From Bacillaceae bacterium JMAK1 (lineage in GTDB: Bacteria; Bacillota; Bacilli; Bacillales; Marinococcaceae), in assembly GCA_012970285.1 (NCBI GenBank), contig JIBW01000003.1, forward strand, positions 558,001-622,000: a stretch of 64,000 nt of DNA, given 5' to 3'. Below the pieces are notes generated by a model. The model saw only the letters and a program-made list of their open reading frames with translations, was not told the origin of the DNA and searched no databases. Shown here in pieces: positions 42,343 to 51,499 of this stretch. The position numbers and the translations under genes are program-made. Position 1 is the stretch's first letter. Every line of letters begins with the position of its first letter.

Positions 42343-42831
42343 CTAGTACGTAGAAAGCCAAATGTATCGAACATGATCATCCATTGTCCAAAGCGTTAGC
42401 TTTATAGTGTGATCGCGATCAATATATACGATCGCATCACCTAAGCCCATCTCTTGATAGGTATAATAATCATCGCCATAAACGTCAATCCAGTCCTCAA
42501 CTGAATCGCCAATGTGAATGCCAGATGAGGTTTGTAATTCTTCACTGATTGAAATAGATGTAATTTCATGATCGTCATTCGTATGAACATAATAATTCTC
42601 AGATTGATAGCCATAGCCATTAGGTTGAATGGAGCGCTCAAATTCGCCAATAGAACGCAAGGTTTCTTCATTAAGAGTAGTGTGCAATGAGAACGGTTCA
42701 ATAGATTCTTCACGAAGATTGGTAGAAGAAGTAATGAGTTGTTGAATAGGGTAAAGTGCAATGGCAATAACGGCGATAATTATGAGAAGCAAAAGAATGG
42801 CTACGGCTACAAGCCCGCGTTTACGTGTAAT
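42343..42831 (-). CDS. membrane-anchored protein of unknown function, probable ATT start
   Basis: A ~162-residue protein: basic start (TRKRG), one membrane anchor (LVAVAILLLLIIIAVIAIALYP), then an extracellular domain ending YIDRDHTIKLTLWTMDDHVRYIWLS, of a type seen in small Bacillus exported proteins. The first standard start codon in frame is TTG 42792, inside the anchor and without a ribosome site. AAGGAGG at 42841-42847 is 9 nt from an in-frame ATT at 42829-42831, which restores the whole anchor with its positive charges. The start codon is inferred. Confidence 0.6.
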   Translation of the reverse strand: MTRKRGLVAVAILLLLIIIAVIAIALYPIQQLITSSTNLREESIEPFSLHTTLNEETLRSIGEFERSIQPNGYGYQSENYYVHTNDDHEITSISISEELQTSSGIHIGDSVEDWIDVYGDDYYTYQEMGLGDAIVYIDRDHTIKLTLWTMDDHVRYIWLSTY

Positions 42832-42933
42832 GAAGTTTCTCCTCCTTGCATCCTAATTCTTTGATGTTATTGTCGATCTATCGGGAGTTTGGTTACATGT
42901 ACAACTCGAATTAAAGCAGATAATTCGAACTGT

Positions 42934-43374
42934 TTAAGAATACCTCTCGTGTTGTTCCACTAATGATTCGTCCCATTTATCTTGTGGTAGCTTCGTAATC
43001 AATTCGATTAAATTCCCATCTGGGTCTCGTAAATGTACAGTCGAGATACCCCATAACGGCATAGCTTCAATATCTGAAATGAATGTCCCGCCTCGTTCCT
43101 TAATCTCTCGCACTGTTTCTTCTAGATCCGAGACTTCAAAGATACACATGAATGGATCCTGAGATCTTACTTGTTCTGGTAGTTCTTTCGTTCCGACAGT
43201 CTCAGCAATTAATTCTTTTTTGAACAAAGCTAACACGCTGCCTTCTCCTACATCAAAGCTTGCATAATTCCCACCTCGTTCGCCCCAAGTAAGTGAGAAT
43301 CCCATAACCGTTTCATAAAAGTGCAAACAGTCATCGAAGTTCGAGACGAGCAATCGAATGTTATCAAGTTTCAT
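42934..43374 (-). CDS. VOC-family protein
   Basis: A 146-residue VOC domain protein: MKLDNIRLLVSNFDDCLHFYETVMGF at the start and GISTVHLRDPDGNLIELIT near 112-130 with the metal Glu. This is the common glyoxalase/bleomycin-resistance-like fold with two beta-alpha-beta halves. AGGAGGG precedes the ATG. A DinB gene lies 45 nt upstream on the same strand, perhaps co-transcribed. Substrate unknown. Confidence 0.85.
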   Translation of the reverse strand: MKLDNIRLLVSNFDDCLHFYETVMGFSLTWGERGGNYASFDVGEGSVLALFKKELIAETVGTKELPEQVRSQDPFMCIFEVSDLEETVREIKERGGTFISDIEAMPLWGISTVHLRDPDGNLIELITKLPQDKWDESLVEQHERYS

Positions 43375-43419
43375 AAGTATCCCTCCTGATTTGTTTTGAA
43401 AATTATAAATTGTCCACCC

Positions 43420-43887
43420 TTAGTTATTTTGGAGTACACGTTTCACTTGAGCGAAGTGGTGAAGGTCATGTTCAGCAAGCCCATTAAAATAGTCATATAA
43501 CTGCAACCGTGTTTGACCAATAAGGAGTTCTTCTTTCCAACGGCTATTGGAAATCTCATGAATGGCGTTAAGAAGATTGGATCGTACTGAAACAAACTGA
43601 CGAATTGTTGCACTCTTTTCTTCATTTCTAGATTTGAATGCGGATGCGTTGTTTAAGGTCGTTGCTTCAGGTCCTTTTGGAAGTTGTTCGTTCGTGAATA
43701 GATAGGGAATCCGCTTTTGCAAAACAAATTCATCCCAAGGAATCAAGTGACCAATCACTTCGGCTACGCTCCATTGACCAGCTCCTAGTTCCATCCGCCA
43801 TGTGTCTTCACTTACTGCATGCAAAGATTGTACGAATTCGATCGTTTTCCTATGATGTTCTACAATTCTTATTTTACTTTCTTCCAT
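43420..43887 (-). CDS. DinB-family protein
   Basis: A 155-residue four-helix DinB/YfiT-like protein: RKTIEFVQSLHAVSEDTWRMELGAGQWSVAEVIGHLIPWDEFV holds the first metal His, and GLAEHDLHHFAQVKRVL the second pair (HxxxH-type). Members include bacillithiol S-transferases and DNA-damage-induced proteins. Which of these applies is not visible. It is upstream of the VOC gene on the same strand. Confidence 0.85.
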   Translation of the reverse strand: MEESKIRIVEHHRKTIEFVQSLHAVSEDTWRMELGAGQWSVAEVIGHLIPWDEFVLQKRIPYLFTNEQLPKGPEATTLNNASAFKSRNEEKSATIRQFVSVRSNLLNAIHEISNSRWKEELLIGQTRLQLYDYFNGLAEHDLHHFAQVKRVLQNN

Positions 43888-43923
43888 AAGATCAACTCAC
43901 TTTTCTTACTTGAAGCTTATCAT

Positions 43924-43965
43924 AAAAAGAGGCACAAGTAGGTTGTTATACCTCGCTTGTGCCTC
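43924..43965 (-). terminator. terminator after the flavin reductase gene
   Basis: 10-bp stem GAGGCACAAG / CTTGTGCCTC; on the minus strand the second arm is followed by TTTTTATG. It ends the Fur-boxed transcript. Confidence 0.88.
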
Positions 43966-43980
43966 GCATCATTCAACTAG

Positions 43981-44691
43981 TTAAGCTTCAATCGTTAAAA
44001 ACTCAGCAAGTTGTTTTTGATGTTTGTCGAGTTTAATTTGTTCAGGGCTAATCCCATGATCGAGTAATACGTTAATGTTTTCTGCCAGAAATTCATCGCT
44101 ACCTACAATGTAAAAGAGTCCATCTTTGTCTGCGGAGAGGTTCTTCACTTCTTCATAATAATCATGACGGTTATCGACGAATTGCGACGTGAATTTTTTA
44201 TCAGGAGCCGGCTCAAATAGCGTCGTAAATAGGTAATCTTTCGATGAATCGATGTTCAAGGAATGGATGTGGTTAACGTTGTCTGCGCGATTGAAATAAT
44301 CAAGTAAAAGTGGTCTGAACGTTGCTAGACCAACACCAGAGGACAAGAGGTACACGTTTTTGTCTTCTCTTCTAAGTGGTATATTCGAATGCGTCTTAAA
44401 GATCGCAACTTCATGCCCAACGTCAAGGTTACGTAAAATTGATTTGAATTCCGAACATTCTTCCTTGATGCGCGTGGTAATTCCGATTGCATTTTCGTGT
44501 GGCAATGTGGAAATTGACATATGGCGGATGAGACTGCGATTTGGCTTTTCGCCAGCATTAAATCCTTCGAATGCGAAGTGAGTGTGGGCTCCTTCGTCCC
44601 AGGTGAAGTCCTCAGGGCAGTCGAGTAAGTATGTTTTAACTTCAGGCGTTTCTTCGATAATCTTATTTATTTTCGTCCAGTAAATTTGCAT
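43981..44691 (-). CDS. FAD-binding FNR-type oxidoreductase, likely iron-regulated
   Basis: A 236-residue ferredoxin-reductase-fold protein: N-terminal FAD domain with NRSLIRHMSISTLP (RxxS-type flavin site) and a nucleotide-binding half with VYLLSSGVGLATFRPLLLDYF and YIVGSDEFLAENINVLL. There is no FeS domain. AAGGGG precedes the ATG. A near-perfect Fur box sits upstream (44746-44760), so it is probably made in iron starvation; reduction of ferric siderophore or cytosolic iron is a fair inference, as in the siderophore operon at 1-4940. It might also serve as a general flavin reductase. Confidence 0.82.
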   Translation of the reverse strand: MQIYWTKINKIIEETPEVKTYLLDCPEDFTWDEGAHTHFAFEGFNAGEKPNRSLIRHMSISTLPHENAIGITTRIKEECSEFKSILRNLDVGHEVAIFKTHSNIPLRREDKNVYLLSSGVGLATFRPLLLDYFNRADNVNHIHSLNIDSSKDYLFTTLFEPAPDKKFTSQFVDNRHDYYEEVKNLSADKDGLFYIVGSDEFLAENINVLLDHGISPEQIKLDKHQKQLAEFLTIEA

Positions 44692-44745
44692 AATCAGATC
44701 CCCTTAAACCGTGATATGACCCTTTAGTAGTTAGTATACAATAAA

Positions 44746-44760
44746 TGATAATGATTCTCA
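44746..44760. promoter_or_regulatory. Fur box
   Basis: TGATAATGATTCTCA matches the Bacillus Fur/PerR-family 7-1-7 consensus TGATAATNATTATCA at 14 of 15 bases (one mismatch at position 12, and N free). It is 55 nt upstream of the reductase ATG. Confidence 0.85.
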
Positions 44761-44962
44761 ATATCGATTATTGGATATTGAACTTTGTAATCAGCATTCA
44801 TACGTAACTAACAACTATTACACTTTCTTCCCGGTTTTTTCATAGCAGGTCTGAAAGAGAAGGGGGTATAAAAACACCGTCCTATAGAAAAGTTTTTTAG
44901 CGCGAATTATAGCTTATCAAGATGTTAAGATAGCAATATATTTTTATGAATGAGGTGTTCCA

Positions 44963-45184
44963 GTGTTTTTTGAAAGAGACAGTGAGTCAACAGATAGGCG
45001 TAGTGTAAATGTAGCTACTTTTTTAACGTTTGCATTTTGGGGTTCGTTTTTATTATTTAAGTCTATTTACAGTATGTGGGTTCTTGACGATTTATATAAT
45101 ATACATTCTGTGATACTTTTTATTGGATTAGTAATATTTTTTGCAACAAGATTATTTATAGAAATTAGTCAAAAGAGAAAATGA
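44963..45184 (+). CDS. small membrane protein, two TM segments
   Basis: A 73-residue protein with GTG start; GAGG lies 8-9 nt before it. After a charged start (FFERDSESTDRRS) come TM1 (FLTFAFWGSFLLFKSIY) and TM2 (SVILFIGLVIFFATRLFI) and a basic tail. No family recognised. Confidence 0.6.
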   Translation: MFFERDSESTDRRSVNVATFLTFAFWGSFLLFKSIYSMWVLDDLYNIHSVILFIGLVIFFATRLFIEISQKRK

Positions 45185-45221
45185 GTACCTATAATAAGAT
45201 TAAGAAAAGTACTTACATAAA

Positions 45222-45258
45222 ATAAAGCCAATGACATTTAACTAGTCATTGGCTTTAT
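45222..45258. terminator. bidirectional terminator
   Basis: Perfect 14-bp stem ATAAAGCCAATGAC / GTCATTGGCTTTAT between the small membrane gene and the end of the ars operon. Confidence 0.88.
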
Positions 45259-45289
45259 GATAACGTCTCTGTTGTTTTAAGATGCCTGT

Positions 45290-45703
45290 TTAGTCTCGTT
45301 TGAAATCATGAATTCGCATTTGAATTTCGTCACGAACACGCTGAAAAACTCCCCACTTTTCTTCATCTGTGCCTGAGGCTTTTGCTGGGTCGTCAAAGCC
45401 CCAATGCTCACGTCTTACGTGGGAAGGTGTGATTGGGCATTTATCTTTTGCGTCGCCGCAAAGGGTGACAACGAGATCAGCGTTTTGCAGAAGCTCCATA
45501 TCAATTTGATCAGAGGTTTGGTTTGAAATATCAATTCCGATTTCATTCATCGCCTTGATGGCGTTGGGATTCAGTCCGTGTGCTTCAATCCCGGCACTGT
45601 AAACGTCCCACTCATCTGATAGAATCTGTTTTCCAAATCCTTCTGCCATCTGACTGCGACAAGAGTTACCAGTACAAAGGAAATATAGAGTTTTCTTTTT
45701 CAT
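45290..45703 (-). CDS. arsC: arsenate reductase ArsC, thioredoxin-coupled
   Basis: A 137-residue low-molecular-weight-phosphatase-fold ArsC. The P-loop is CTGNSCRS with Cys10 and Arg16, and redox Cys82 and Cys89 (LCGDAKDKC) are at the positions known from B. subtilis/S. aureus ArsC. It reduces arsenate to arsenite through a Cys10-Cys82-Cys89 cascade recharged by thioredoxin. Last gene of arsR-arsB-arsC. Confidence 0.96.
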   Translation of the reverse strand: MKKKTLYFLCTGNSCRSQMAEGFGKQILSDEWDVYSAGIEAHGLNPNAIKAMNEIGIDISNQTSDQIDMELLQNADLVVTLCGDAKDKCPITPSHVRREHWGFDDPAKASGTDEEKWGVFQRVRDEIQMRIHDFKRD

Positions 45704-45716
45704 ATCATAATGCTCC

Positions 45717-47015
45717 TTAACTAATGATCATAAGCCAGAGGTATAGTCCAACTAATGTGATGAACAGCACCGGCAATGTAATGACGATTCCGGTTTTAAA
45801 GTACGTCCACCAAGAGATCTTTACTCCTTTTTGTGTTAACACATGTAACCAGAGAAGCGTTGCTAATGAACCAATCGGTGTAATTTTTGGACCTAAATCT
45901 GAACCGACTACATTGGCGTAAATGAGTGCTTCTTTCATAAGTCCCGTCATTGCCGTCGTATCAATAGCAATTGCGTTGATCATGACGGTTGGCAAGTTGT
46001 TCATAATTGAACTTAAGATTGCTGCGATAAATCCCATGCCCATCGTTGCAGCGAACACACCGTGTTCTGCAATCGCTTCTAGTCCAGAAGCCAATACATC
46101 GGTGAGCCCAACGTTTTGTAGCCCGAATACAACGACATACATCCCGATGGAGAAGAAGACAATGTTCCACGGCGCACCCTTTAGTACGGAGCGAGTCTGA
46201 ACGACTGGGCTTCGACTTGCAATGCCTAAGAAGATCAAGGCAATAATCCCTGCAACGATTGAAACGGGAATGTGTAAAAATTCACTGACCAAATAACCGA
46301 CTAATAAAATCCCTAAAATCCACCATGACAATTGAAACATTTTCTGATCTTTAATAGCAGTCTTCGGGGCTTGTAGTTTGTCGTGATCATAGCGTTTTGG
46401 AATCTTTTTTCTGAAATAAAGGTACAAGACTAAGATGCTTGCAATGAGTGAGAAAAAGTTCGGCACAATCATTCGTGTCGCATATTCAATAAAACCGATA
46501 CCAAAATAATCAGCAGACACGATATTAACGAGGTTACTGACGATCAGTGGCAACGAAGTTGAATCGGCAATAAAGCCACTTGCGATAATGAACGGAAATA
46601 CCATCGCCTCGTTGAAGTTCAACGAGCGAACCATCGCAAGCACAATTGGCGTTAAAATCAACGCAGCTCCGTCGTTAGCAAAGAAAGCGGCCACAATCGA
46701 ACCTAGAATACACACATACACAAACATAAGAACCGCATTTCCTTTAGCGGCCTTCGTCATATGTAGGGCAGACCACTCAAAGAAACCAATTTCGTCTAAG
46801 ATTAAAGAAATAATAATAATAGCAATAAACGTTAACGTTGCATTCCAGACAATACTCGTCACTTCAATCACATCGCCAAAGGAGACGACGCCAAGAAGCA
46901 AGGCAATCACCGCACCTCCGCAGGCGGACCAACCGATGTTTAAATTCTTCGGTTGCCAAATAACGAGAACAAGTGTCGCAATAAAAATTAATGAAGCCAA
47001 AATCACAGAGGACAC
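45717..47015 (-). CDS. arsB: arsenite efflux protein ArsB
   Basis: A 432-residue ArsB-type transporter with about 12 segments: [48 protein letters not shown] and [19 protein letters not shown] are standard ArsB stretches. It extrudes arsenite by the membrane potential in the absence of ArsA. It begins 16 nt after arsR and precedes arsC. No arsD, arsA or arsM is seen. Confidence 0.95.
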   Translation of the reverse strand: MSSVILASLIFIATLVLVIWQPKNLNIGWSACGGAVIALLLGVVSFGDVIEVTSIVWNATLTFIAIIIISLILDEIGFFEWSALHMTKAAKGNAVLMFVYVCILGSIVAAFFANDGAALILTPIVLAMVRSLNFNEAMVFPFIIASGFIADSTSLPLIVSNLVNIVSADYFGIGFIEYATRMIVPNFFSLIASILVLYLYFRKKIPKRYDHDKLQAPKTAIKDQKMFQLSWWILGILLVGYLVSEFLHIPVSIVAGIIALIFLGIASRSPVVQTRSVLKGAPWNIVFFSIGMYVVVFGLQNVGLTDVLASGLEAIAEHGVFAATMGMGFIAAILSSIMNNLPTVMINAIAIDTTAMTGLMKEALIYANVVGSDLGPKITPIGSLATLLWLHVLTQKGVKISWWTYFKTGIVITLPVLFITLVGLYLWLMIIS

Positions 47016-47031
47016 GTGTTAAACTTCCTTT

Positions 47032-47379
47032 CTAGCCGCAATCAACTGGGCGTTCTTTGTTGATGAGCTCGATGTAACGCTCATCTTGATCTGAAATATG
47101 ATTAATAATGGCATGAACAATGCCGATTGCATCAGAAGCGGTGTTCAATGAGTAGAAACGCCATTGCCCTCGTCTCGTTTCCTCAACAAGACCAAAGCTT
47201 TTTAGTTTTTTTAGATGTTGACTGATGGACGGCTGGCTCATTTCAAACATCTCGACAAACTGGCAGACGCAATATTCTTTTTTAGATACGAGCTTTATAA
47301 TTAACAATCGTGTTGGATCGCTCATGACTTTCGCATAGGTAGCAATTTCTACCGAACTTAAACGATAAGATTGGTTCAT
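47032..47379 (-). CDS. arsR: arsenical-resistance repressor ArsR
   Basis: A 115-residue ArsR/SmtB winged-helix repressor: CVC (Cys37, Cys39) in KKEYCVCQFVEMF is the arsenite-binding site, and MSQPSISQHLKKLKSFGLVEETRRGQWRFYSL the DNA-binding part. AAGGAGG precedes the ATG. It heads the ars operon; the operator is the 9-bp inverted repeat at 47415-47444. Confidence 0.95.
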   Translation of the reverse strand: MNQSYRLSSVEIATYAKVMSDPTRLLIIKLVSKKEYCVCQFVEMFEMSQPSISQHLKKLKSFGLVEETRRGQWRFYSLNTASDAIGIVHAIINHISDQDERYIELINKERPVDCG

Positions 47380-47414
47380 TTTCTTCCTCCTTTAGACTAC
47401 GATTATAATTGAAG

Positions 47415-47444
47415 ATTTATATATAAGTAAATGGTTATATAAAT
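47415..47444. promoter_or_regulatory. ArsR operator
   Basis: Inverted repeat ATTTATATA / TATATAAAT with 12-bp spacer, 36 nt upstream of the arsR start codon. The AT-rich inverted type is usual for ArsR/SmtB proteins. Confidence 0.7.
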
Positions 47445-47558
47445 GAAAGTGAATATATTATTTTCAAAAAATTAATTGTGATACAATCACGAGAAGAGAA
47501 GCTTCGTTAAACAAAGCTGATGGTATTTAATGATTCATAAAGGATTGGAGTGATGGTG

Positions 47559-47933
47559 ATGACGAAACATAAAATTTATACGATGAGCTTTGCTAGTGTG
47601 TATCCTCATTATGTTAAGAAGGCTGAAAGAAAAGACAGAACGAAGAATGAAGTCGATGAAATTATTCGTTGGTTAACCGGATACAGTCAGCAACAACTCG
47701 AAGAACAAATCGACAATCAAACCGATTTTGAAACATTCTTCAATGAAGCTCCTCAATTAAATTCATCAAGAGCACTCATCAAAGGTGTCGTTTGTGGAGT
47801 ACGAGTAGAAGAGATTGAAGAGCCTATGATGCAGGAAATCCGTTATCTCGATAAAATGATCGATGAATTAGCGAAGGGCAAAGCAATGGAGAAGATTCTA
47901 CGTAAAATCATAAATAAAGGCCACACAGGATAA
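47559..47933 (+). CDS. DUF2200-family protein
   Basis: A 124-residue protein matching DUF2200: [39 protein letters not shown] and [27 protein letters not shown], then [19 protein letters not shown]. It is a soluble helical protein of unknown function, often next to antitoxin-like or resistance genes. GGAG at 47547-47550 fits ATG 47559 better than the earlier in-frame GTG/ATG. Convergent with the sarcosine oxidase gene. Confidence 0.85.
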   Translation: MTKHKIYTMSFASVYPHYVKKAERKDRTKNEVDEIIRWLTGYSQQQLEEQIDNQTDFETFFNEAPQLNSSRALIKGVVCGVRVEEIEEPMMQEIRYLDKMIDELAKGKAMEKILRKIINKGHTG

Positions 47934-47944
47934 ACTGTGTGGCC
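47919..47944. terminator. bidirectional terminator between DUF2200 and sarcosine oxidase genes
   Basis: 10-bp stem GGCCACACAG / CTGTGTGGCC with GATAAA loop; the 5' arm overlaps the DUF2200 stop codon. Confidence 0.85.
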
Positions 47945-47948
47945 GAAG

Positions 47949-49100
47949 TTATTTTTGATACGTGTTGAATGCACTGCGTGTTACCGAGAACGGCGACAAA
48001 TCAAAATTGCTTTCACCTGTTAAGGTAAGTTCAGCAAGAATTTCTCCAATGACTGGTGCGTACTTGAATCCGTGCCCTGAGAATCCACCTGCCAACACAA
48101 TCGAATTGTGCACGGGGTGGTGATCAATAATAAAGTCATGATCTGGCGTACGTGTATACATACACGCTCTTCCATCATTGCACTGACCAGCAGCTTTAGG
48201 TAAAAAGCGATCAAGAAATTGGCGTGGGTCTTGTTCATCTTCAGGATACGTACCGAATGTACGATCCATCGTCGTTGGGTCCACATTAGGACCGTGATCG
48301 TGACGACCTGACTTTACTCCTTTTTCATCGATCATTGGAAAGCCGTAATATTCTCCATCTGGTAAATCGGCAAAGAAAATAGGAAAAGAATCCTCAATAC
48401 GATAGAGATCCTCTTCAGGTTCAAACCAGACATTCGTCTGTCGAGTCGGTTGCATAGGGATCTGCAGATCAAGCTGTTGGAATAGTTCTGTATTCCAAGC
48501 GCCACCACTAACGATGACTTTCTTGGCAGAATAGCTACCCTGATCGGTCGTTACCGTACCGGAGTCAGCATCAATTCCAGTCACTTTCGTATTCGTTAAC
48601 AGCTCGGCACCTTCAGAGAGTGCCATCTTTTTGAACGCTCGCAAACAGTTCGCGCTATATAACATGCCAGCATTTTCTTCAAGGCAACCTTCATAACCTT
48701 CAGGCGCTTCGATGCCAGGCCAACGATTGTGAATTTGCTCGTGATCTAACAGTTGATATGGAATGTTGTGCTTCTTGGCACTGTTGATCGTTTCGCGAAT
48801 AAACGAAGCACCTTTAGGTCCAAAAGCTAGCACCCCTGTGTTGCGAAATAGTTCATATCCAGACTTCTCTTCTAACTCTTCCCATAATTCTTGTGCCCGA
48901 AGAGCGAGAGGTGAGTAAAACTCTCCTTCTCCTAAAGCATGGCGAATAATTCTCGTCTCTCCGTGATGACTTCCCATTTCGTGGGGAGGGTCAAATTGGT
49001 CGATGAGTAACGTGCGGACATTCTTCTTTGAAAGGTAGTAGCCTGCAGCCATCCCCATCGTACCTGCCCCAACGACAATCACATCATAATCCGTGTTCAT
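47949..49100 (-). CDS. solA: monomeric sarcosine / N-methyltryptophan oxidase-like flavoenzyme
   Basis: A 383-residue MSOX/SolA-type amine oxidase: dinucleotide motif VIVVGAGTMGMAAGYYLSKK, GSHHGETRIIRHALGEGEFY (family signature), and C-terminal CMYTRTPDHDFIIDHHP with the Cys that forms the covalent FAD link, then LAGGFSGHGFKYAP. It would oxidise an N-methylated amino acid to the imine with H2O2. AAAGGAG precedes the ATG. No linked catabolic genes, and the substrate is not certain. Confidence 0.9.
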   Translation of the reverse strand: MNTDYDVIVVGAGTMGMAAGYYLSKKNVRTLLIDQFDPPHEMGSHHGETRIIRHALGEGEFYSPLALRAQELWEELEEKSGYELFRNTGVLAFGPKGASFIRETINSAKKHNIPYQLLDHEQIHNRWPGIEAPEGYEGCLEENAGMLYSANCLRAFKKMALSEGAELLTNTKVTGIDADSGTVTTDQGSYSAKKVIVSGGAWNTELFQQLDLQIPMQPTRQTNVWFEPEEDLYRIEDSFPIFFADLPDGEYYGFPMIDEKGVKSGRHDHGPNVDPTTMDRTFGTYPEDEQDPRQFLDRFLPKAAGQCNDGRACMYTRTPDHDFIIDHHPVHNSIVLAGGFSGHGFKYAPVIGEILAELTLTGESNFDLSPFSVTRSAFNTYQK

Positions 49101-49188
49101 TGTGAGAACTCCTTTGCTTATTCCATGGTGTCCGTCACTTTCCCTAATCTAGGAATATGAAAACTTGTTGATGATGAGTATCATCGCA

Positions 49189-49653
49189 CTAATCAACGCC
49201 GAGATCGTCGTCCCAAACTCCTTGTTGCTTTCGGATGTCAACAATTTGACCGATATGATAAGCGTTGTGAATGGTTAGATGGGTCAGGTCGGGCGCTTTC
49301 TCGTTAAGTGTTTCTTCATTGGAAGTTCGAACAGCATCTGCCCACTCTGTCATCAATGTATCAAACGCACGAGTCGTGTCTTCCCAAGAATCATGACTAT
49401 GGTTATCAAAAGACTCATCATTTGAATCGATCGAATAAGGTGAACCTCCTTGATTTTTAAAACGATTCAAATAAGAACGATTGTAATAAAGTAAATGATT
49501 AACCGTTCCCCAAATTGTGTTGGCACTCTGATGATTCGTCCATAGCGCCTCTTCATCGGTAACACCAGTTAATGCTTCATTCATCGACACAAACCAACCA
49601 CTTTTATTGTGAATCGCCTGTAACTGGGTAAGAAGTAATTCTCGTGTATCCAT
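49189..49653 (-). CDS. DinB-family protein
   Basis: A ~154-residue DinB protein: LLTQLQAIHNKSGWFVSMNEALTGVTDEEALW, NTIWGTVNHLLYYNRSYLNRF with the first His, and APDLTHLTIHNAYHIGQIVDIRKQQGVW with HxxxH. AAAGGAGTG is spaced for ATG 49653; the frame's extra upstream codons are not supported. The metal-binding four-helix fold is shared with bacillithiol transferases. Substrate unknown. Confidence 0.87.
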   Translation of the reverse strand: MDTRELLLTQLQAIHNKSGWFVSMNEALTGVTDEEALWTNHQSANTIWGTVNHLLYYNRSYLNRFKNQGGSPYSIDSNDESFDNHSHDSWEDTTRAFDTLMTEWADAVRTSNEETLNEKAPDLTHLTIHNAYHIGQIVDIRKQQGVWDDDLGVD

Positions 49654-49791
49654 CACACTCACTCCTTTATTCTCCATTAATGGGTGAAGTATAAAGAAAG
49701 GAATTGAAAAAGTCCAATTATTTAATCATTTGTGTTGTGATTCAAAAGATTCAATGCTACGTTAAAAAACGTGTAGAAGGGAATGTTGACC

Positions 49792-50241
49792 ATGAATATC
49801 AGACCATATAAACAAGCAGATCAAGAAAAGATTAAAGCGCTAGCTGAACGTTTTTTGGAATTTAAGTTGTTGCCTCATCGCGATTCTGAACAAATGTACG
49901 AGAAGCAAATCGAGCTTACGGAGGCAACTTTTAAAAATGCTTCGAATCTTTTTATTGCCGAACAAGATGAACAATTCCTCGGATACATTGAATTGGCTGA
50001 ACAACGAGATTTCTTTACGAGTGAAAGCGTGGCATACATCTCAGCAATTGCGGTAACCCCAGAAGCTCAAGGCAGTGGGGCAGGAAAACAATTGATGAAA
50101 AAAGCAGAAGAATGGTGCATTGAACGAGGCCATTCTCAACTCGTTTTAGATGTGTTTAAGGCCAATGAGGGGGCTGTGAAATTTTATAATCATTTAGGGT
50201 TTGACGAAGAGATTGTGAAAATGGTGAAATCGCTTAAGTGA
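49792..50241 (+). CDS. GNAT-family N-acetyltransferase
   Basis: A ~149-residue GNAT enzyme: YISAIAVTPEAQGSGAGKQLMKKAEEW carries the acetyl-CoA loop (QGSGAG), and LDVFKANEGAVKFYNHLGF the C-terminal block with catalytic-type Tyr. AGAAGGGA at 49776-49782 is spaced for ATG 49792; ATG 49783 is too close. The next gene, a PP2C-like protein, begins 17 nt later. Substrate unknown. Confidence 0.87.
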   Translation: MNIRPYKQADQEKIKALAERFLEFKLLPHRDSEQMYEKQIELTEATFKNASNLFIAEQDEQFLGYIELAEQRDFFTSESVAYISAIAVTPEAQGSGAGKQLMKKAEEWCIERGHSQLVLDVFKANEGAVKFYNHLGFDEEIVKMVKSLK

Positions 50242-50257
50242 GAACGGAGGAATTTTC

Positions 50258-51094
50258 GTGATTGCCGTCCTTGAATCGTATCAATGCTCAAAAACAGGAG
50301 ATCCATCCGACATGGAAGACGTCACGGTTGTGACAGAATCGTTTGCTGCAGTCATTGATGGGGCAACGAATGTGTCCGGCAGAATGATTGATGGAAGTAC
50401 ACCAGGTCAACACGCTTCGAGACTCGTTGCTGAATCGATTCAATCCCTAACAGGGCACGAAGAAATTCGCGAGATCATTGAGCTGATTAATCGTCGTTTT
50501 ATTGCGTTTTATAAGCAGTATGACATGTTTGAAGCTGTTCAAAAGAAGCCTTACTTACAGTTGTCTGCAACGATGATGTTGTATAGTCACCACCACAGAA
50601 AAGTATGGGCCATTGGTGACGCACAATGCATGCTTAATGGTCAGCACGTCCAAAACCAAAAGGTCGTTGATCAGATTACAGCCAACGCTCGTGCATTGCT
50701 TGTCGAGGCTGAACAGGTCATGGGCAGAACACAAGCTCAAATTCAAGAGGATGACCAAAGCTTTGAGCTAATCAAACCGCTTATTCAATCTCAATATCAA
50801 TTTCAGAACGGTCATCCTAATCATCCGTATTCTTATAGTGTTATTAACGGTTTTCACATACATGAGGCGAGCATAGTAGAACTGATTGTGCAACGTGATA
50901 CGACTATTCTCATTCTAGCGTCCGATGGGTATCCGAAGCTTGAAGACACGTTAGAAGAAATGGAAGCTTTTCTTGCTAGAAGCATACAGGAAGATCCGTT
51001 GTGCATTCGTACGAATAAGAGTGTTAAAGGTGTGACAAATGGAAGAATCTCGTACGATGATCGAAGTTATTTAAGCTACAGATCGATAGCCTAG
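50258..51094 (+). CDS. PP2C-like phosphatase-fold protein
   Basis: A 278-residue protein with a GTG start behind GGAGG. SDMEDVTVVTESFAAVIDGATNVSG and LQLSATMMLYSHHHRKVWAIGDAQCML recall PP2C-family cores (DGAT with metal Asp, TMM and GDAQ), and ILILASDGYPKLED the final SDG motif. The usual PP2C Asp set is mostly present but short and divergent, so catalysis needs checking. It follows a GNAT gene with a 16-nt gap, so they may be an operon. Target unknown. Confidence 0.72.
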   Translation: MIAVLESYQCSKTGDPSDMEDVTVVTESFAAVIDGATNVSGRMIDGSTPGQHASRLVAESIQSLTGHEEIREIIELINRRFIAFYKQYDMFEAVQKKPYLQLSATMMLYSHHHRKVWAIGDAQCMLNGQHVQNQKVVDQITANARALLVEAEQVMGRTQAQIQEDDQSFELIKPLIQSQYQFQNGHPNHPYSYSVINGFHIHEASIVELIVQRDTTILILASDGYPKLEDTLEEMEAFLARSIQEDPLCIRTNKSVKGVTNGRISYDDRSYLSYRSIA

Positions 51095-51399
51095 CATAAC
51101 GCAGAGCGCTTATGAGAGTGCTAGTAATACATAAAGTATGACTTGTTTTAGGAGTGAAAAGAGGGTAAGGGACGGATTATGTTCATTGTGATGCTATTAG
51201 CAGCGACCGTAGTGACCCCTTTCCATAATCTATCACTCACTACGATTGTAAGAGAGGTGAAATAATCGCCCGCATTAATTCTCTTCTCATCATCTAAGTG
51301 CACGCCATTTCAGTATTCAGAAAAGGGCCTGGAACATCGGGGGTGTCCAGCGTTAACGCCTTGACTAAGTATAGTTTTCGGTGAAAGAGAACGAGGGAA
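51095..51399. other. intergenic region upstream of des control sites
   Basis: No supported gene. It holds an imperfect hairpin around 51328-51352 (CTGGAACA / TGTCCAG) that could end the PP2C transcript, then AT-poor sequence leading to the des promoter. Confidence 0.5.
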
Positions 51400-51467
51400 C
51401 CATGACACTTGTCATGGTGTGGCTGTGACACGTGTGTCTTACCTAACTCGAATCGGTTCGCTACACT
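51400..51467 (+). promoter_or_regulatory. des promoter with DesR-type operators
   Basis: CCATGACACTTGTCATGG (51400-51417) is a palindrome with core TGACACTTGTCA. A second, weaker site TGACACGTGTGT begins at 51426, 23 bp further. A -10-like TACACT lies at 51462-51467, and no good -35 is present, as expected for an activator-dependent promoter. The same arrangement occurs at 57253-57317. Confidence 0.75.
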
Positions 51468-51499
51468 GTATGTAATCAGTGAGGTTGGGTGGGATAGAT

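Noticed and set aside
46588-47022. 144-codon plus-strand frame within arsB
   Set aside because: Antisense shadow of a membrane protein; no site, no family.
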